From contig JAYFPZ010000007.1 of NCBI GenBank assembly GCA_034927445.1, positions 124,001 to 188,000 on the forward strand: DNA of 64,000 nucleotides, read 5' to 3'. A program made the translations under genes and the position numbers. The first letter of the stretch is position 1; every line of letters begins with the position of its first letter. Positions 6,999-16,182 of the stretch are shown here, one piece after another. Source of the stretch: PHAA01 sp034927445 (GTDB lineage Bacteria > Bacillota > Syntrophomonadia > Syntrophomonadales > Syntrophomonadaceae). Below the pieces are notes generated by a model. The model was not told the DNA's origin. It made no database searches and was given only the letters and a program-made list of their open reading frames with translations.

Positions 6999-8723
6999 TC
7001 ATATACTGTAATCCACCTCCGCCGGGCGACGGGCATCATCAAATTTTATCCGCCGGAAGCGCATGAAATCCTTCCACCGGTTGGCAAAGGCCGCCCACCT
7101 ATTAATGCCATTACGAATAGCTTGGTATTCCTCCAGCAACTGTTCCCAGGCAGCCTGACTGTCAACCCTGACATAAGCGCCGGTGGGGTCCAGTACCGGA
7201 AGGGCGGAATAGGCATAGTTATCAAATCCAACGATCTCCTCCAGGCGGGACCTTCTGATTCGGGCGGCCAGCCGCGACTGCAAGTCAATCAGATCAAAAT
7301 CCGTGGGATACAGGTAGGTTTCTCCCAGCACCGGGATCACATCTCCATATCCAAAAATATCGGGTTTGCCCGGTACCTGCCGGACTGTGCCTTCGCCGAG
7401 GAAATAATAGTACTCATCGAAGCAGGTAACCCTTATTTCATCATTATGGTGGGCAAACTTGCTGGCAGTCTGCCGCCCTTTATCCAGACCCGATACGATT
7501 CCCCCGCCGCTGACATCGTAGCCGTCCAATAATACAAATCTGCCGGTATGGGCGTTGTTTTTAAACTCGTCCAGGCTTATCTTCTCTTTGGTTCTGATGG
7601 TGACTTCGGCTACGTCATTGGTTTTGACCTCCGCCGCATTTTCCGTCGTATCCAGGGTGATGGCATCAATTACCTTGCTGATGGCGACGATCTCGCACTC
7701 CTGTTCCTGGGTCACTAACTTCAGCTTGTATTTCTTGTTTTTGCTCAGCGGACTCCGGCCCATCCAGAAAATATTGGCCTTGAAGGTATCGGATACCAGC
7801 GGAGGATGCTGGAGGTGGGTGATTACCTCCCCCCTTTTATTGAAGAATTCGTCTGCAACCGTTATTCCCACTGACATGCCCGCACTTACAGTATCTTTTT
7901 TATCTCTTTCCAGCCAGGATTCAATCGACTTGACCCTCGTGGTCTTGTGGCTGGGGGATATTAAAATCTTGTCCCCCGCCTTCAGGGTTCCTGATTCAAT
8001 CCGGCCCGCTATAATTCTGCGATCGTCAAACTTGTAAACGTCTTGAATGGGAAACCGCAGTTCTTTATCCTCCAGCCCCTTCTCTTGGACAAAAAGGTCC
8101 AGCGATTCCAGGATAGATTCACCCTGGTACCATTCCATCCGAGGGGAGCGGTGGGTCATGTTTTCTCCATAAAAAGCCGAAACCGGAATATAGCGAAGAG
8201 GGTAAACATGCAGACTGTTCAGGAACCGGTTCATTTCATGCCGGATTTCATTGAATTTCTCCTCCGAATAATCAATCAGGTCCATCTTGTTGACGACCAC
8301 ATAGACCTTCCTGATCCCCAGCAGCGAAAGTATATAGCCGTGTCTTTTCGACTGTTCCTGCACCCCCTCCCGGGCGTCGATAACCAGCAGGGCGGCTTCG
8401 GCATTGGCGGCGCCGGAGATCATATTTTTCAGGAACTCTTTATGGCCGGGAGCATCAATAATCACATATTCCCGCTTGGCCGTAAAAAATTGCAGCTGGG
8501 TTATGTCGATCGTGATCCCCTGCTTCTGCTCCTCTTCGAAGGCATCGAGCAGATAGGCATATTCAAACGGCTTGCCTTTGTCCCGGGAGATCTGTTTGAC
8601 CCGTTCGATCTTGCCTTCCGGGACTGACTTGGTATCGTACAGCAGCCTGCCTATAACCGTGGACTTGCCGTGATCGACATGCCCCACCACCACTATTTTC
8701 AAGACTTCTCTATCTGTTTGCAT
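6999..8723 (-). CDS. cysN: Sulfate adenylyltransferase large (GTPase) subunit with a novel C-terminal extension
   Basis: CysN hydrolyses GTP to drive ATP + sulfate to APS by CysD. G motifs are clear: GHVDHGKS (14-21), the switch region near GITID, DAPGH, and NKMD; EF-Tu-like beta domains follow. The protein is 574 residues, about 100 longer than E. coli CysN. The extra part (about 460-574, rich in Arg, Trp and acidic residues, ending near VDYSI) has no P-loop, so it is not a fused APS kinase. That is consistent with APS being reduced directly by the adjacent AprAB. The gene is separated from cysD by 277 bp. Confidence 0.9.
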   Translation of the reverse strand: MQTDREVLKIVVVGHVDHGKSTVIGRLLYDTKSVPEGKIERVKQISRDKGKPFEYAYLLDAFEEEQKQGITIDITQLQFFTAKREYVIIDAPGHKEFLKNMISGAANAEAALLVIDAREGVQEQSKRHGYILSLLGIRKVYVVVNKMDLIDYSEEKFNEIRHEMNRFLNSLHVYPLRYIPVSAFYGENMTHRSPRMEWYQGESILESLDLFVQEKGLEDKELRFPIQDVYKFDDRRIIAGRIESGTLKAGDKILISPSHKTTRVKSIESWLERDKKDTVSAGMSVGITVADEFFNKRGEVITHLQHPPLVSDTFKANIFWMGRSPLSKNKKYKLKLVTQEQECEIVAISKVIDAITLDTTENAAEVKTNDVAEVTIRTKEKISLDEFKNNAHTGRFVLLDGYDVSGGGIVSGLDKGRQTASKFAHHNDEIRVTCFDEYYYFLGEGTVRQVPGKPDIFGYGDVIPVLGETYLYPTDFDLIDLQSRLAARIRRSRLEEIVGFDNYAYSALPVLDPTGAYVRVDSQAAWEQLLEEYQAIRNGINRWAAFANRWKDFMRFRRIKFDDARRPAEVDYSI

Positions 8724-9000
8724 ATAAACCTCCGATGAGTTTTATGATTTAATCGTTACGAATGTTTCGCATTAGACCCGTTATGTGTACTAAAGAGATA
8801 CGATAGACGCGGGTTTGCTTAGCTCACACGCAGACTTACCGGTACAGATGAACGCAGACTTTTGAAGGATTATTAAGATTAAGAACGTTAAGGGATTTTC
8901 TTCAATGTCTCCCCGTCAACCAGCGATATAAAAAGCCGCGAAATCATAAAAGTCCGCGATACTCTGCGTCCATTGTTCCCCGTCTCCTTCTGCACCTTAT
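8724..9000 (-). other. Long intergenic spacer between cysD and cysN
   Basis: A 277-bp spacer in an otherwise tight operon. It holds no convincing ORF. It contains repeated short words (ACGCAGACTT twice, CCGCGAAATC / TCCGCGATAC, CTGCGTCC), giving it the look of a degenerate dispersed repeat. The last ~40 bp carry the cysN ribosome binding site. No clear terminator or promoter was found. Confidence 0.4.
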
Positions 9001-9801
9001 CTACATGTACCCGTCTTTCCGCAGCTTCTGCATAGCGTAGGCGTCCTCCTGATCCTGGGCCCGGCCGGCTCTCTCACTCACTTGGGTGTTTTTCAATTCC
9101 TCGATGATCTCCTCAATCGTGGTGGCGTTGGAATCTATCATCCCGGTGCAGGGGGCGCATCCCAAACTCCTGTATCTTTTGCCGTTCTTGGCGAAGTACA
9201 GATCAACCAGGGGGATCTTCTCCCTGCCGATATAGCTCCATATATCAATTTCATCCCAATGGAGAATAGGATGAACCCGGATATGGTTGCCCCTGGGGAA
9301 ATCAGTCTTAAATTGATCCCAAAGCTCCGGGGGCTGGTGGGTATAATCCCATTCCGAGTCTTTGTTTCTTTCACTGAAGACCCGTTCTTTGGAGCGGGAA
9401 CCCTCTTCATCCCTTCTGATGCCCAGGATTAAGCCTTCAAAATCATATTTAGCCACCACCTGCTGCAGGGCGTCAGTTTTAAGCGCCCGGCAGCATTCCA
9501 GCCTGCCTTTTTCCGGCCCCATACCCGCCCGCAGGGCCTCTTCATTGGAATGTACGATCAAATCGATGCCGTATTCGGCGGCAATCTTGTCCCTATAAGC
9601 AATCATTTCAGGTATTTTCAGAGTGGTATCCACGTGGATCAAGGGAAAGGGAGAATACCCGAAAAAGGCCTTTTTAGCCAGCCAGAACAAAACAGTAGAA
9701 TCCTTGCCAATCGACCACAGCATTCCCAATTTACCAAACTTTTTATAGGCCTCTCTGAGTATATAAATGCTTTGCGCTTCGAGTCGGTCCAGATGATCCA
9801 T
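9001..9801 (-). CDS. cysD: Sulfate adenylyltransferase small subunit
   Basis: CysD makes APS from sulfate and ATP together with the GTPase CysN. The 266-residue protein has the PP-loop SIGKDST (31-37), the ECCRALKT segment, the RRDEEGSR motif and RSLGCAPCTG, all typical of PAPS-reductase-fold ATP sulfurylases. It begins with ATG preceded by GGAAGGAG. It lies 12 bp downstream of the APS reductase small-subunit gene, so in this operon APS reduction genes come before APS synthesis genes. Confidence 0.93.
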   Translation of the reverse strand: MDHLDRLEAQSIYILREAYKKFGKLGMLWSIGKDSTVLFWLAKKAFFGYSPFPLIHVDTTLKIPEMIAYRDKIAAEYGIDLIVHSNEEALRAGMGPEKGRLECCRALKTDALQQVVAKYDFEGLILGIRRDEEGSRSKERVFSERNKDSEWDYTHQPPELWDQFKTDFPRGNHIRVHPILHWDEIDIWSYIGREKIPLVDLYFAKNGKRYRSLGCAPCTGMIDSNATTIEEIIEELKNTQVSERAGRAQDQEDAYAMQKLRKDGYM

Positions 9802-9813
9802 ATTAGCTCCTTC

Positions 9814-10128
9814 CTAGTACTTGTTTGCTTCTCTGCGGTTAACGGCTATTACTTTTTCCTCTCCCCCGGGCAAACTAAAAACCCAGTGCATATAATCGCC
9901 TTCATACCTGGTCTTAAGCGTAGTCCCCCGGCCGCCCAGGTCGGCCCCCAGGTAATACTTGATCGCCCCAAAATTACATTCTTTAATACAGGCCGTACAC
10001 CCCCAGCAGTCCCGGGGATAACGGTTAACGGTTTTGCCGGCTTTATTCTCCCCGAGCAAACCGCCCGGACAAACCGCGCGGCATTTACCGCATCCCGTAC
10101 ATATCTCCCCATCAATGGCTATGCTCAT
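9814..10128 (-). CDS. aprB: APS reductase beta subunit-like ferredoxin
   Basis: A 104-residue two-cluster ferredoxin: ICTGCGKCRAVCPGG and DCWGCTACIKECNFG each bind one [4Fe-4S]. A C-terminal tail of about 45 residues follows, as in AprB, though the protein is shorter than AprB of sulfate reducers. It overlaps the end of aprA by 17 bp. The ATG at 10128 fits the AAGGG site better than the one at 10137. It is the likely electron-transfer partner of the adjacent flavoprotein. Confidence 0.85.
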   Translation of the reverse strand: MSIAIDGEICTGCGKCRAVCPGGLLGENKAGKTVNRYPRDCWGCTACIKECNFGAIKYYLGADLGGRGTTLKTRYEGDYMHWVFSLPGGEEKVIAVNRREANKY

Positions 10129-11800
10129 ATACTTCATCCCTTTTAATCAGATCTCTGAATATTATCTTTACCTCGCCGTCCTCCAAGCGGGAATTCACAT
10201 ATCTCAGCCAGCCGGTATCGTCTTTTTGGGGATAATCGGTATTTTCCTGGAAGCTGTGCCACCGAGTTTCCTTTCTGGCTTGAAGGTGCTTGATCAGGGT
10301 TCGACACACCCAGAGGCGATCGACAACTTCATATATCCGCATCAATTCGTGAGCGTCGCCGGCCCTTAACTTATCGCTGATTTTCAGCAGGTCGTTGATA
10401 TATTGCTCCGCCAACTCAAGCTGACTGGTATTAAAAGCGTAACCGGCAGAAATCCCTCCCGCATACTCATCCATTACCTTTTGCATAGCCTCTTCAATGT
10501 CTTCGGCTGAATACAATCCGGCATTTTCACCCAGATATTTATTTACTGCCCGGAGTTTGGTCTCAATCTCCTTGAGCCCGACTTCTTCCCGGGGCCGGTC
10601 ATTGATATAGCCCAAGGCTGACAGGGCCGCTATTTCTCCTTCAGCCCAACAGCCGGTTACATATTTCTGGGGGCTCCCCCCGGCCACATCACCGGCAGCG
10701 TACAACCCCGGCAGGGTCGTAGCCCGGTGTGTGTCCACCCAATAACCGCTGGCGGTGTGACCGCCGACGATGTAGGGCTCGGTGCCTTCGATCTCAACGT
10801 TTTCCGCCGCCGGGCCCCGGCCTTTTTCCATCCACTTTAAGGTCTGCGCGGGGGCCATATTCAAATAGGCTCGGAAAAGTTCCTGTTCCTGCTCGGCACT
10901 TATTGCAGATGTTTTAAGAAAGCAGGGCCCGTTACCCTTCTTATTCTCTTCCACCGTGGAATAGAGCCGCATATGGGTCTTGGGAGCTCCGTATTTATGG
11001 TCATACTCTTCTCCCCGGCGGTTTACCTGGGGCACCCCTACCCCCTGCGCTATGGTTCCGGTGGGAGCAATGGTATCCTTGCATCTTAGGGCAATAAACC
11101 GCATTTCAAAAGTAGTCATCTCCGCCCCTGCCCTTATCCCCATGGCATACCCCGCGCCTGTGTTAAAAGGGCAGTACCACATTTTATGCCGGGAGAATCC
11201 TGGATTGTTGGGCCGGTATAAGCCGGCCGCTCCTCCGGTGGCACAGATTACAGCTTTGGCTTTGATCGCGTAAAAAAGATTGTGGTCGGTAGAGAAGCCA
11301 TAAGCCCCAATCACCCTGCCGTTTTGCAAAATATAGTCAATAATATTGACCCGGTTCAAAACTCTGATATTGGGTTTGTCCGCCACCGCTTGCGCCAGCA
11401 GCGGCTTTATATTTTCCCCATTGATCTTGATATTCCGGTTCCCTCGGGCGGCATAGCGGCCTTTCTCATCCTGCTGGATGACCAGGCCCAGTCTTTCAAC
11501 CTTATAGGTCACCTGGTTCAATCTTTGGGCCAGGCTGTAAACCAAGTCTTCTCTTACCAACCCCTCCGCGTCGTTAACCACATAATCCAGGTAGTTCTCG
11601 GGCGTCTGGCCCTCAACAATAAAGGCATTCAGAGCGTTGACCCCTGCCGCCAGGCAGCCGCTGCGCTTTATGTTGGCTTTCTCGGCAATGATCACCCTGG
11701 CCTCGGAATTATCGGCTATGGTTATTCCGGCAAAGCAGCCGGCGGTCCCGCCGCCGACGATAAGGATATCTGTTTCCAATATATCGAGTTCCAGAGTCAA
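10112..11800 (-). CDS. aprA: APS reductase alpha subunit-like flavoprotein
   Basis: A 562-residue FAD protein of the succinate dehydrogenase/fumarate reductase/AprA family. The FAD loop is VGGGTAGCFAG (about 15-25); ATGGAAGLY and the C-terminal YAAGDVAGGSPQKYVTG complete the flavin site, and the last 100 residues form the helical domain. It reduces APS to sulfite and AMP. The subunit is shorter than the dissimilatory AprA, and the setting (transporter, CysDN, small siroheme reductase, MetY) makes it assimilatory. The start is TTG with AGG nine bases upstream. In the 144 bp before it I see only an 11-bp palindrome (CGATTTAATCG, 11854-11864). Confidence 0.87.
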   Translation of the reverse strand: MTLELDILETDILIVGGGTAGCFAGITIADNSEARVIIAEKANIKRSGCLAAGVNALNAFIVEGQTPENYLDYVVNDAEGLVREDLVYSLAQRLNQVTYKVERLGLVIQQDEKGRYAARGNRNIKINGENIKPLLAQAVADKPNIRVLNRVNIIDYILQNGRVIGAYGFSTDHNLFYAIKAKAVICATGGAAGLYRPNNPGFSRHKMWYCPFNTGAGYAMGIRAGAEMTTFEMRFIALRCKDTIAPTGTIAQGVGVPQVNRRGEEYDHKYGAPKTHMRLYSTVEENKKGNGPCFLKTSAISAEQEQELFRAYLNMAPAQTLKWMEKGRGPAAENVEIEGTEPYIVGGHTASGYWVDTHRATTLPGLYAAGDVAGGSPQKYVTGCWAEGEIAALSALGYINDRPREEVGLKEIETKLRAVNKYLGENAGLYSAEDIEEAMQKVMDEYAGGISAGYAFNTSQLELAEQYINDLLKISDKLRAGDAHELMRIYEVVDRLWVCRTLIKHLQARKETRWHSFQENTDYPQKDDTGWLRYVNSRLEDGEVKIIFRDLIKRDEVYEHSH

Positions 11801-11944
11801 ATCAGTTCGCCTACTTTCTACCGGGCTTAGGTTTTATAATTAAGTTTTCTTATCGATTTAATCGGGTATGGTGGGCACCGGGGCCCAGCTTACTTTAATT
11901 AGGGAAAAACCCTGTAAAATTGTCGGGGATATTTATAAACCCGT

Positions 11945-13153
11945 TCAATTCGCATTATTCAAACAATGTTCCAGAACCATGGCCGCCGAACCCATGGCAA
12001 TGGCATTATCTTTGAAATAGCCGCCTTTGCTGAATATAATCCGGTCCTGGTGATTTTTATAGCATTTTCGCAAGGCCACTTCCATACAGGTTTCGTAAAA
12101 TAAATTCGAATGTCTGATCAAGGGGCCGCTTAATATTACCAGGCCGGGATTCAAAAGATTGATGAAATTGGCCAGCCCCGTTCCCAGGATCACCGCAGAA
12201 CCGGTCAATATCTCTTGAGCCAGGCCATCTCCGCTATTGGCCGCAGAGCAGATGTCGATATAATTGATTGTATTGATCGGTTGGGAGAGCATCGAACTCC
12301 TGCCTTTTTTTAACTCAGCTATAAACCGGTTGGTTATGGCCGGGATGGAGGAATAGCATTCGATACAGCCGAAATTACCACAACTGCACGCTTCTCCATC
12401 CACGTCGATCACCATATGGCCAAAAGCGTCTTCAGCGTCATTTACGGTTCTAACAATGGTTCTCGCTGAAATTGCCCCGGTCCTGATACCGACCCCGCAA
12501 TTGATATAGACCAAATTATTAAAACTCTTTCCCTGGCCCAAAAGCATCTCTGCCACTGCCGCAGTATTGGCTCCGTTGTCCAGGAACAGGGGAAGCCGTA
12601 TTTTTTCCTGCAGCATTGCTTTGATGGGTACATCCTTCCATCCGGGGGCATTAAAATTTACCGGATTGATAATTATGCCTTTTTTGGTATCCATCGGGCC
12701 AACGGCGCCTATTCCCACTCCCAGCAGTTTATCCGGGCCAGCCTCGATTGTTTTTAATCCGCTACGGATGATATCATCGATCAAGGCAACGGTTTTAGCC
12801 GGCGTATGCGATTCATCCATGTCAAACTGTAATTGATAAAGGGTGGTCATCTTTAAATCAGTAATTACAACCCGGGTATAGGTTCTGGAAATATCCACGC
12901 CTGCCATATAGGCCTTACCTGCGTTTACGTCGTATAATACAGGTTTGCGTCCGCCCGTGGATTCCCCAATACTGGATTGAATTACCCACCCCAGCTCTTC
13001 CAAGGGCTCCATAACCCGATTCAGGGTAGTTAATTTCATATTGGTAAGAAGTTGAAGATTATTTTTGGACTGAGGTCCGTTCTTCTGTATCAGATTAAAC
13101 ACTTTTTTGGTTTCAGGGCCTAGATTGCAAAGGGTTTTATAAATGTCATTCAT
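11945..13153 (-). CDS. ROK-family transcriptional regulator within the sulfur operon
   Basis: A 402-residue ROK protein. Residues 1-70 form a winged helix (SKNNLQLLTNMKLTTLNRVMEPL, with a helix-turn-helix pattern). The rest is the sugar-kinase fold with the zinc motif C-x-C-G-x2-G-C-x-E (ACSCGNFGCIEC). The phosphate loop is degenerate (GVDISRTYT), and the catalytic Asp of the E-N-D-A-N motif is Gly (DNGANTAAVAE), so kinase activity is unlikely. ROK regulators normally answer to sugars. Its place between cysA and aprA suggests it controls sulfur genes, perhaps sensing a sulfur metabolite; that is inference. Confidence 0.82.
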   Translation of the reverse strand: MNDIYKTLCNLGPETKKVFNLIQKNGPQSKNNLQLLTNMKLTTLNRVMEPLEELGWVIQSSIGESTGGRKPVLYDVNAGKAYMAGVDISRTYTRVVITDLKMTTLYQLQFDMDESHTPAKTVALIDDIIRSGLKTIEAGPDKLLGVGIGAVGPMDTKKGIIINPVNFNAPGWKDVPIKAMLQEKIRLPLFLDNGANTAAVAEMLLGQGKSFNNLVYINCGVGIRTGAISARTIVRTVNDAEDAFGHMVIDVDGEACSCGNFGCIECYSSIPAITNRFIAELKKGRSSMLSQPINTINYIDICSAANSGDGLAQEILTGSAVILGTGLANFINLLNPGLVILSGPLIRHSNLFYETCMEVALRKCYKNHQDRIIFSKGGYFKDNAIAMGSAAMVLEHCLNNAN

Positions 13154-13246
13154 TTTTGACCTCTTAATCGGATTTATAATTTATATTGCTTATTCTAAGT
13201 CACTTTTAACCATGTTGGCAATAAGTATTTACGTATAACATAATTA

Positions 13247-14317
13247 TTAAATCGTATAATCAGGTACAAAAACTTTATAATCAGTGGGCCGTATATAAAC
13301 CTTTTGCTTTTCTTGCAGAGCCAGCCTCTTATAAACTTCTTTGCCGATATCAGCTTCAATATATTCTTTATTATCGCTTCTCATTAATTCTATATTAACC
13401 GTCGGACCAATCGCCCGGATAAATACTACCTCGGCTTCAATAAATTCGGCTCCTTCAGCTTCAAGCCTTATCTCTATATCGTGGGGGCGTATATAACTTA
13501 CTACGTCCTTGTTCTTTGTACCTATGTTATCGGGCGCATCAAGCTTGATTGACCCCAGATCAATCTTCCCGTCATGCATTCTCCCGTGGAACAGATTTAC
13601 ATTCCCCAGGAAATTGTAAACAAAGGGGTTTAGCGGATTGTCATACACCTCTTCGGGGGTTCCGGTTTGTTCGATTCTACCCTCATGCAAAATAACGATG
13701 CGGTCGGCTACATCTAAAGCCTCCTCCTGATCATGGGTTACAAAGACGCTGGTGATCGGGTATTCATCATGCAGTTTTCTCAGCCACCGGCGCAATTCCT
13801 TCCTGACTTTGGCATCCAGCGCTCCAAAAGGTTCATCCAGCAGCAATACCTTGGGTTCAACGGCCAGGGCCCGGGCCAGGGCTATTCTTTGCCGTTGACC
13901 GCCGGAAAGCTGGGCCGGATAACGCCGGGCCAATCCATCCATCTTGACTAATGCGAGCAGCTCATGCACTTTTTTATTAATTGCCTCCTTGCCGGGTCTT
14001 AGCTTGGCAGGTCTAACCCTTAAGCCAAAGGCGATATTTTCGAAAACCGTCATATGTTTAAAAAGGGCGTAATGCTGGAATACAAATCCCACCTTGCGGT
14101 CCTGGGTGCTGGTGGCGGTATTATCTTCACCGTCAAAAATAATATTGCCGGAATCTGTGGTTTCGAGCCCTGCGATTATCCGCAAAAGCGTGGTTTTTCC
14201 TGATCCGGAGGGACCCAATAAAGCGATCAGTTCTCCTGTTTTTATGTTTAAGTTAATATCGTCAAGGGCTTTAAACGAATCAAAGGTCTTGGTTACGTTA
14301 GATATTTCAATACTCAT
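13247..14317 (-). CDS. cysA: Sulfate/thiosulfate ABC transporter ATP-binding protein
   Basis: A 356-residue ABC ATPase. Walker A is GPSGSGKTT (34-42), signature LSGGQRQRIALARALA, Walker B VLLLDEPFGALD, and the switch His lies in FVTHDQEEAL. The C-terminal ~110 residues form the TOBE-type regulatory domain (SYIRPHDIEI) found in CysA/MalK. It powers sulfate import through CysT/CysW. GGAGG precedes the ATG. It follows cysW by 17 bp and is followed by the ROK regulator after 93 bp. Confidence 0.94.
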   Translation of the reverse strand: MSIEISNVTKTFDSFKALDDINLNIKTGELIALLGPSGSGKTTLLRIIAGLETTDSGNIIFDGEDNTATSTQDRKVGFVFQHYALFKHMTVFENIAFGLRVRPAKLRPGKEAINKKVHELLALVKMDGLARRYPAQLSGGQRQRIALARALAVEPKVLLLDEPFGALDAKVRKELRRWLRKLHDEYPITSVFVTHDQEEALDVADRIVILHEGRIEQTGTPEEVYDNPLNPFVYNFLGNVNLFHGRMHDGKIDLGSIKLDAPDNIGTKNKDVVSYIRPHDIEIRLEAEGAEFIEAEVVFIRAIGPTVNIELMRSDNKEYIEADIGKEVYKRLALQEKQKVYIRPTDYKVFVPDYTI

Positions 14318-14334
14318 GGTTAATCCTCCAAGAT

Positions 14335-15240
14335 TTAGGTTTGGGGTTTAATATCTGCCGCCGGCAATTCGTCATAAAACTGCTTTATTTTTAAATTCGC
14401 TATGTTTTTAATAATCAAATTAATAATGGCAACAATGGTTAAGAGCGACGCTACGGCAAAAGCAGCCGAGAATTGATATTCGTTGTACAATATCTCAACC
14501 TGCAAAGGTATGGTATTGGTTAAACCCCTTATATGCCCCGATACTACAGAAACAGCGCCGAATTCCCCAGCGGCTCGGGCGGTAGTGAGCATAATCCCAT
14601 ATAAAAGCGCCCACTTTATATTGGGCAGGGTTACCAGCAGGAAGGTTTTCCAGCCGCTGGCACCCAGGGTAAGCGCCGCTTCTTCTTCCGCAGTTCCCTG
14701 AGCCTCCATCAAAGGTATAAGCTCCCGGGCGACAAAGGGAAAGGTTACAAACATGGTCGCCAGAATGATGCCGGGAGGGGCGAAGATTATCCTTAAGTCC
14801 CAAGCGTTTAACAGGGGCGCGAAAAGCCCATGGGTGGGGCTGAAAAGCAAAACAAATATTAAACCTGCTACAACCGGGGAGATGGCAAAGGGTAGATCGA
14901 TAAAAGTAACCAGCAGATTTTTGCCTTTAAACCCGAATTTAGAGACGGCCCAGGCCACGCTAACACCAAACAACGTATTAATGGGGACGGCAATTCCTAC
15001 TGTGGTCAGGGTAAGCTTTATAGCTTTTAAGGCAATCGGGTCGCTGATTGCCGCCCAATACAAACTCACTCCCTGCTCAAAGGCTTTTATAAAAACCGAC
15101 ACCAGCGGGATTATAAGGATTACGGCAAAAAATAGCATCGCCACAGCAATAAGAATAATCTGTACCGTTTTCGAGTCTTGGCCGGCATTCTGGCGATTCT
15201 TCCGGGTTCTTGGTATAGGATCGGATATATTTCCAGCCAT
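14335..15240 (-). CDS. cysW: Sulfate ABC transporter permease
   Basis: A 301-residue inner-membrane permease with about six hydrophobic segments and a longer polar N-terminus (about 27 residues). The EAA loop that contacts CysA is visible as EEEAALTLGASGWKTF. It forms the sulfate channel with CysT. AGGAG stands nine bases before the ATG. It is 11 bp downstream of cysT. Confidence 0.92.
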   Translation of the reverse strand: MAGNISDPIPRTRKNRQNAGQDSKTVQIILIAVAMLFFAVILIIPLVSVFIKAFEQGVSLYWAAISDPIALKAIKLTLTTVGIAVPINTLFGVSVAWAVSKFGFKGKNLLVTFIDLPFAISPVVAGLIFVLLFSPTHGLFAPLLNAWDLRIIFAPPGIILATMFVTFPFVARELIPLMEAQGTAEEEAALTLGASGWKTFLLVTLPNIKWALLYGIMLTTARAAGEFGAVSVVSGHIRGLTNTIPLQVEILYNEYQFSAAFAVASLLTIVAIINLIIKNIANLKIKQFYDELPAADIKPQT

Positions 15241-15250
15241 TCTATCACTC

Positions 15251-16093
15251 CTAAGTTATCTTGTCCCTATGACTGGTCCGCCATTGCAAAATATTAATGA
15301 ACAGCAGCAGTACAAAGGAAATAATCAGCATCAATGCCGCAATCGCGGTGGCTCCCGCATAATCATATTGCTCAAGTTTGGTTCTGATCAGCAATGGCGT
15401 TATCTCGGTTAACATCGGCATGTTGCCGGCAATAAAAACCACCGATCCATATTCACCCAAAGCCCGGGCAAAAGCCAGTGAAAAACCGGTCAATATTGCA
15501 GGCATAAGCGTAGGTACAATAATCTTATAAAAGGTTTGAAACCTGGTCGCGCCGAGGCAGGCGGCCGCTTCTTCCACCTCAACATCAATACTTTGTAATA
15601 CCGGCTGAACGCTTCTTACCACAAACGGAAAACTTATGAATACTAAAGCTATAATAATCCCCAGCGGAGTATAGGATATCTTTATTCCCAACGGCGCAAA
15701 GAACTGCCCTATCCAGCCATTTTGAGCGTACAGCGTGGTAAGTGATATACCTGCTACCGCCGTAGGCAGAGCAAAGGGCAAATCTATCAAGCCGTCCACA
15801 AATCTCCTCCCCGGAAAAGAGTATCTTTCCAGCACCCAAGCCATAAGCAGTCCAAAAACAGCGTTGATGGCGGCCGCTATAAAGGAAGTGCCAAAGGATA
15901 TCTTTAAAGAAGCCATGACTCTTTCGGTGGATACGATTTCCCAGAATGTCTTCAGCCCTAAACTGGAGCTGTTTACGAATACCATGGAAACCGGTATTAA
16001 AACCAGCAAGCTGATATACAATAAAGAAAAACCCATGGTAATACCAAATCCGGGGATAACGCTGGGTTGTTTAATTCGTCCGATCAAGTTCAT
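15251..16093 (-). CDS. cysT: Sulfate ABC transporter permease
   Basis: A 280-residue permease with six hydrophobic segments and the EAA loop EEAAACLGATRFQTF. The segment DLPFALPTAVAGI is typical of the CysT/ModB group. It pairs with CysW to carry sulfate (possibly thiosulfate or molybdate) delivered by the lipoprotein encoded just upstream. GAGGTGG precedes the ATG. Confidence 0.92.
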   Translation of the reverse strand: MNLIGRIKQPSVIPGFGITMGFSLLYISLLVLIPVSMVFVNSSSLGLKTFWEIVSTERVMASLKISFGTSFIAAAINAVFGLLMAWVLERYSFPGRRFVDGLIDLPFALPTAVAGISLTTLYAQNGWIGQFFAPLGIKISYTPLGIIIALVFISFPFVVRSVQPVLQSIDVEVEEAAACLGATRFQTFYKIIVPTLMPAILTGFSLAFARALGEYGSVVFIAGNMPMLTEITPLLIRTKLEQYDYAGATAIAALMLIISFVLLLFINILQWRTSHRDKIT

Positions 16094-16182
16094 TAATCCA
16101 CCTCAAACCAAATGGAGGAACGGTTTACGGCGCTGTTTCGGCAAGCCGTCAGAACCGTTCCATTATTATTACCGGTTTAGTT

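Noticed and set aside
6999..8723. CysNC fusion with APS kinase
   Set aside because: The extra C-terminal part has no Walker A motif.
8724..9000. tRNA or small RNA gene in the cysD-cysN gap
   Set aside because: No cloverleaf, no promoter-terminator pair visible.
11854..11864. CGATTTAATCG palindrome before aprA as an operator
   Set aside because: Too short to trust on its own; noted in the aprA entry only.
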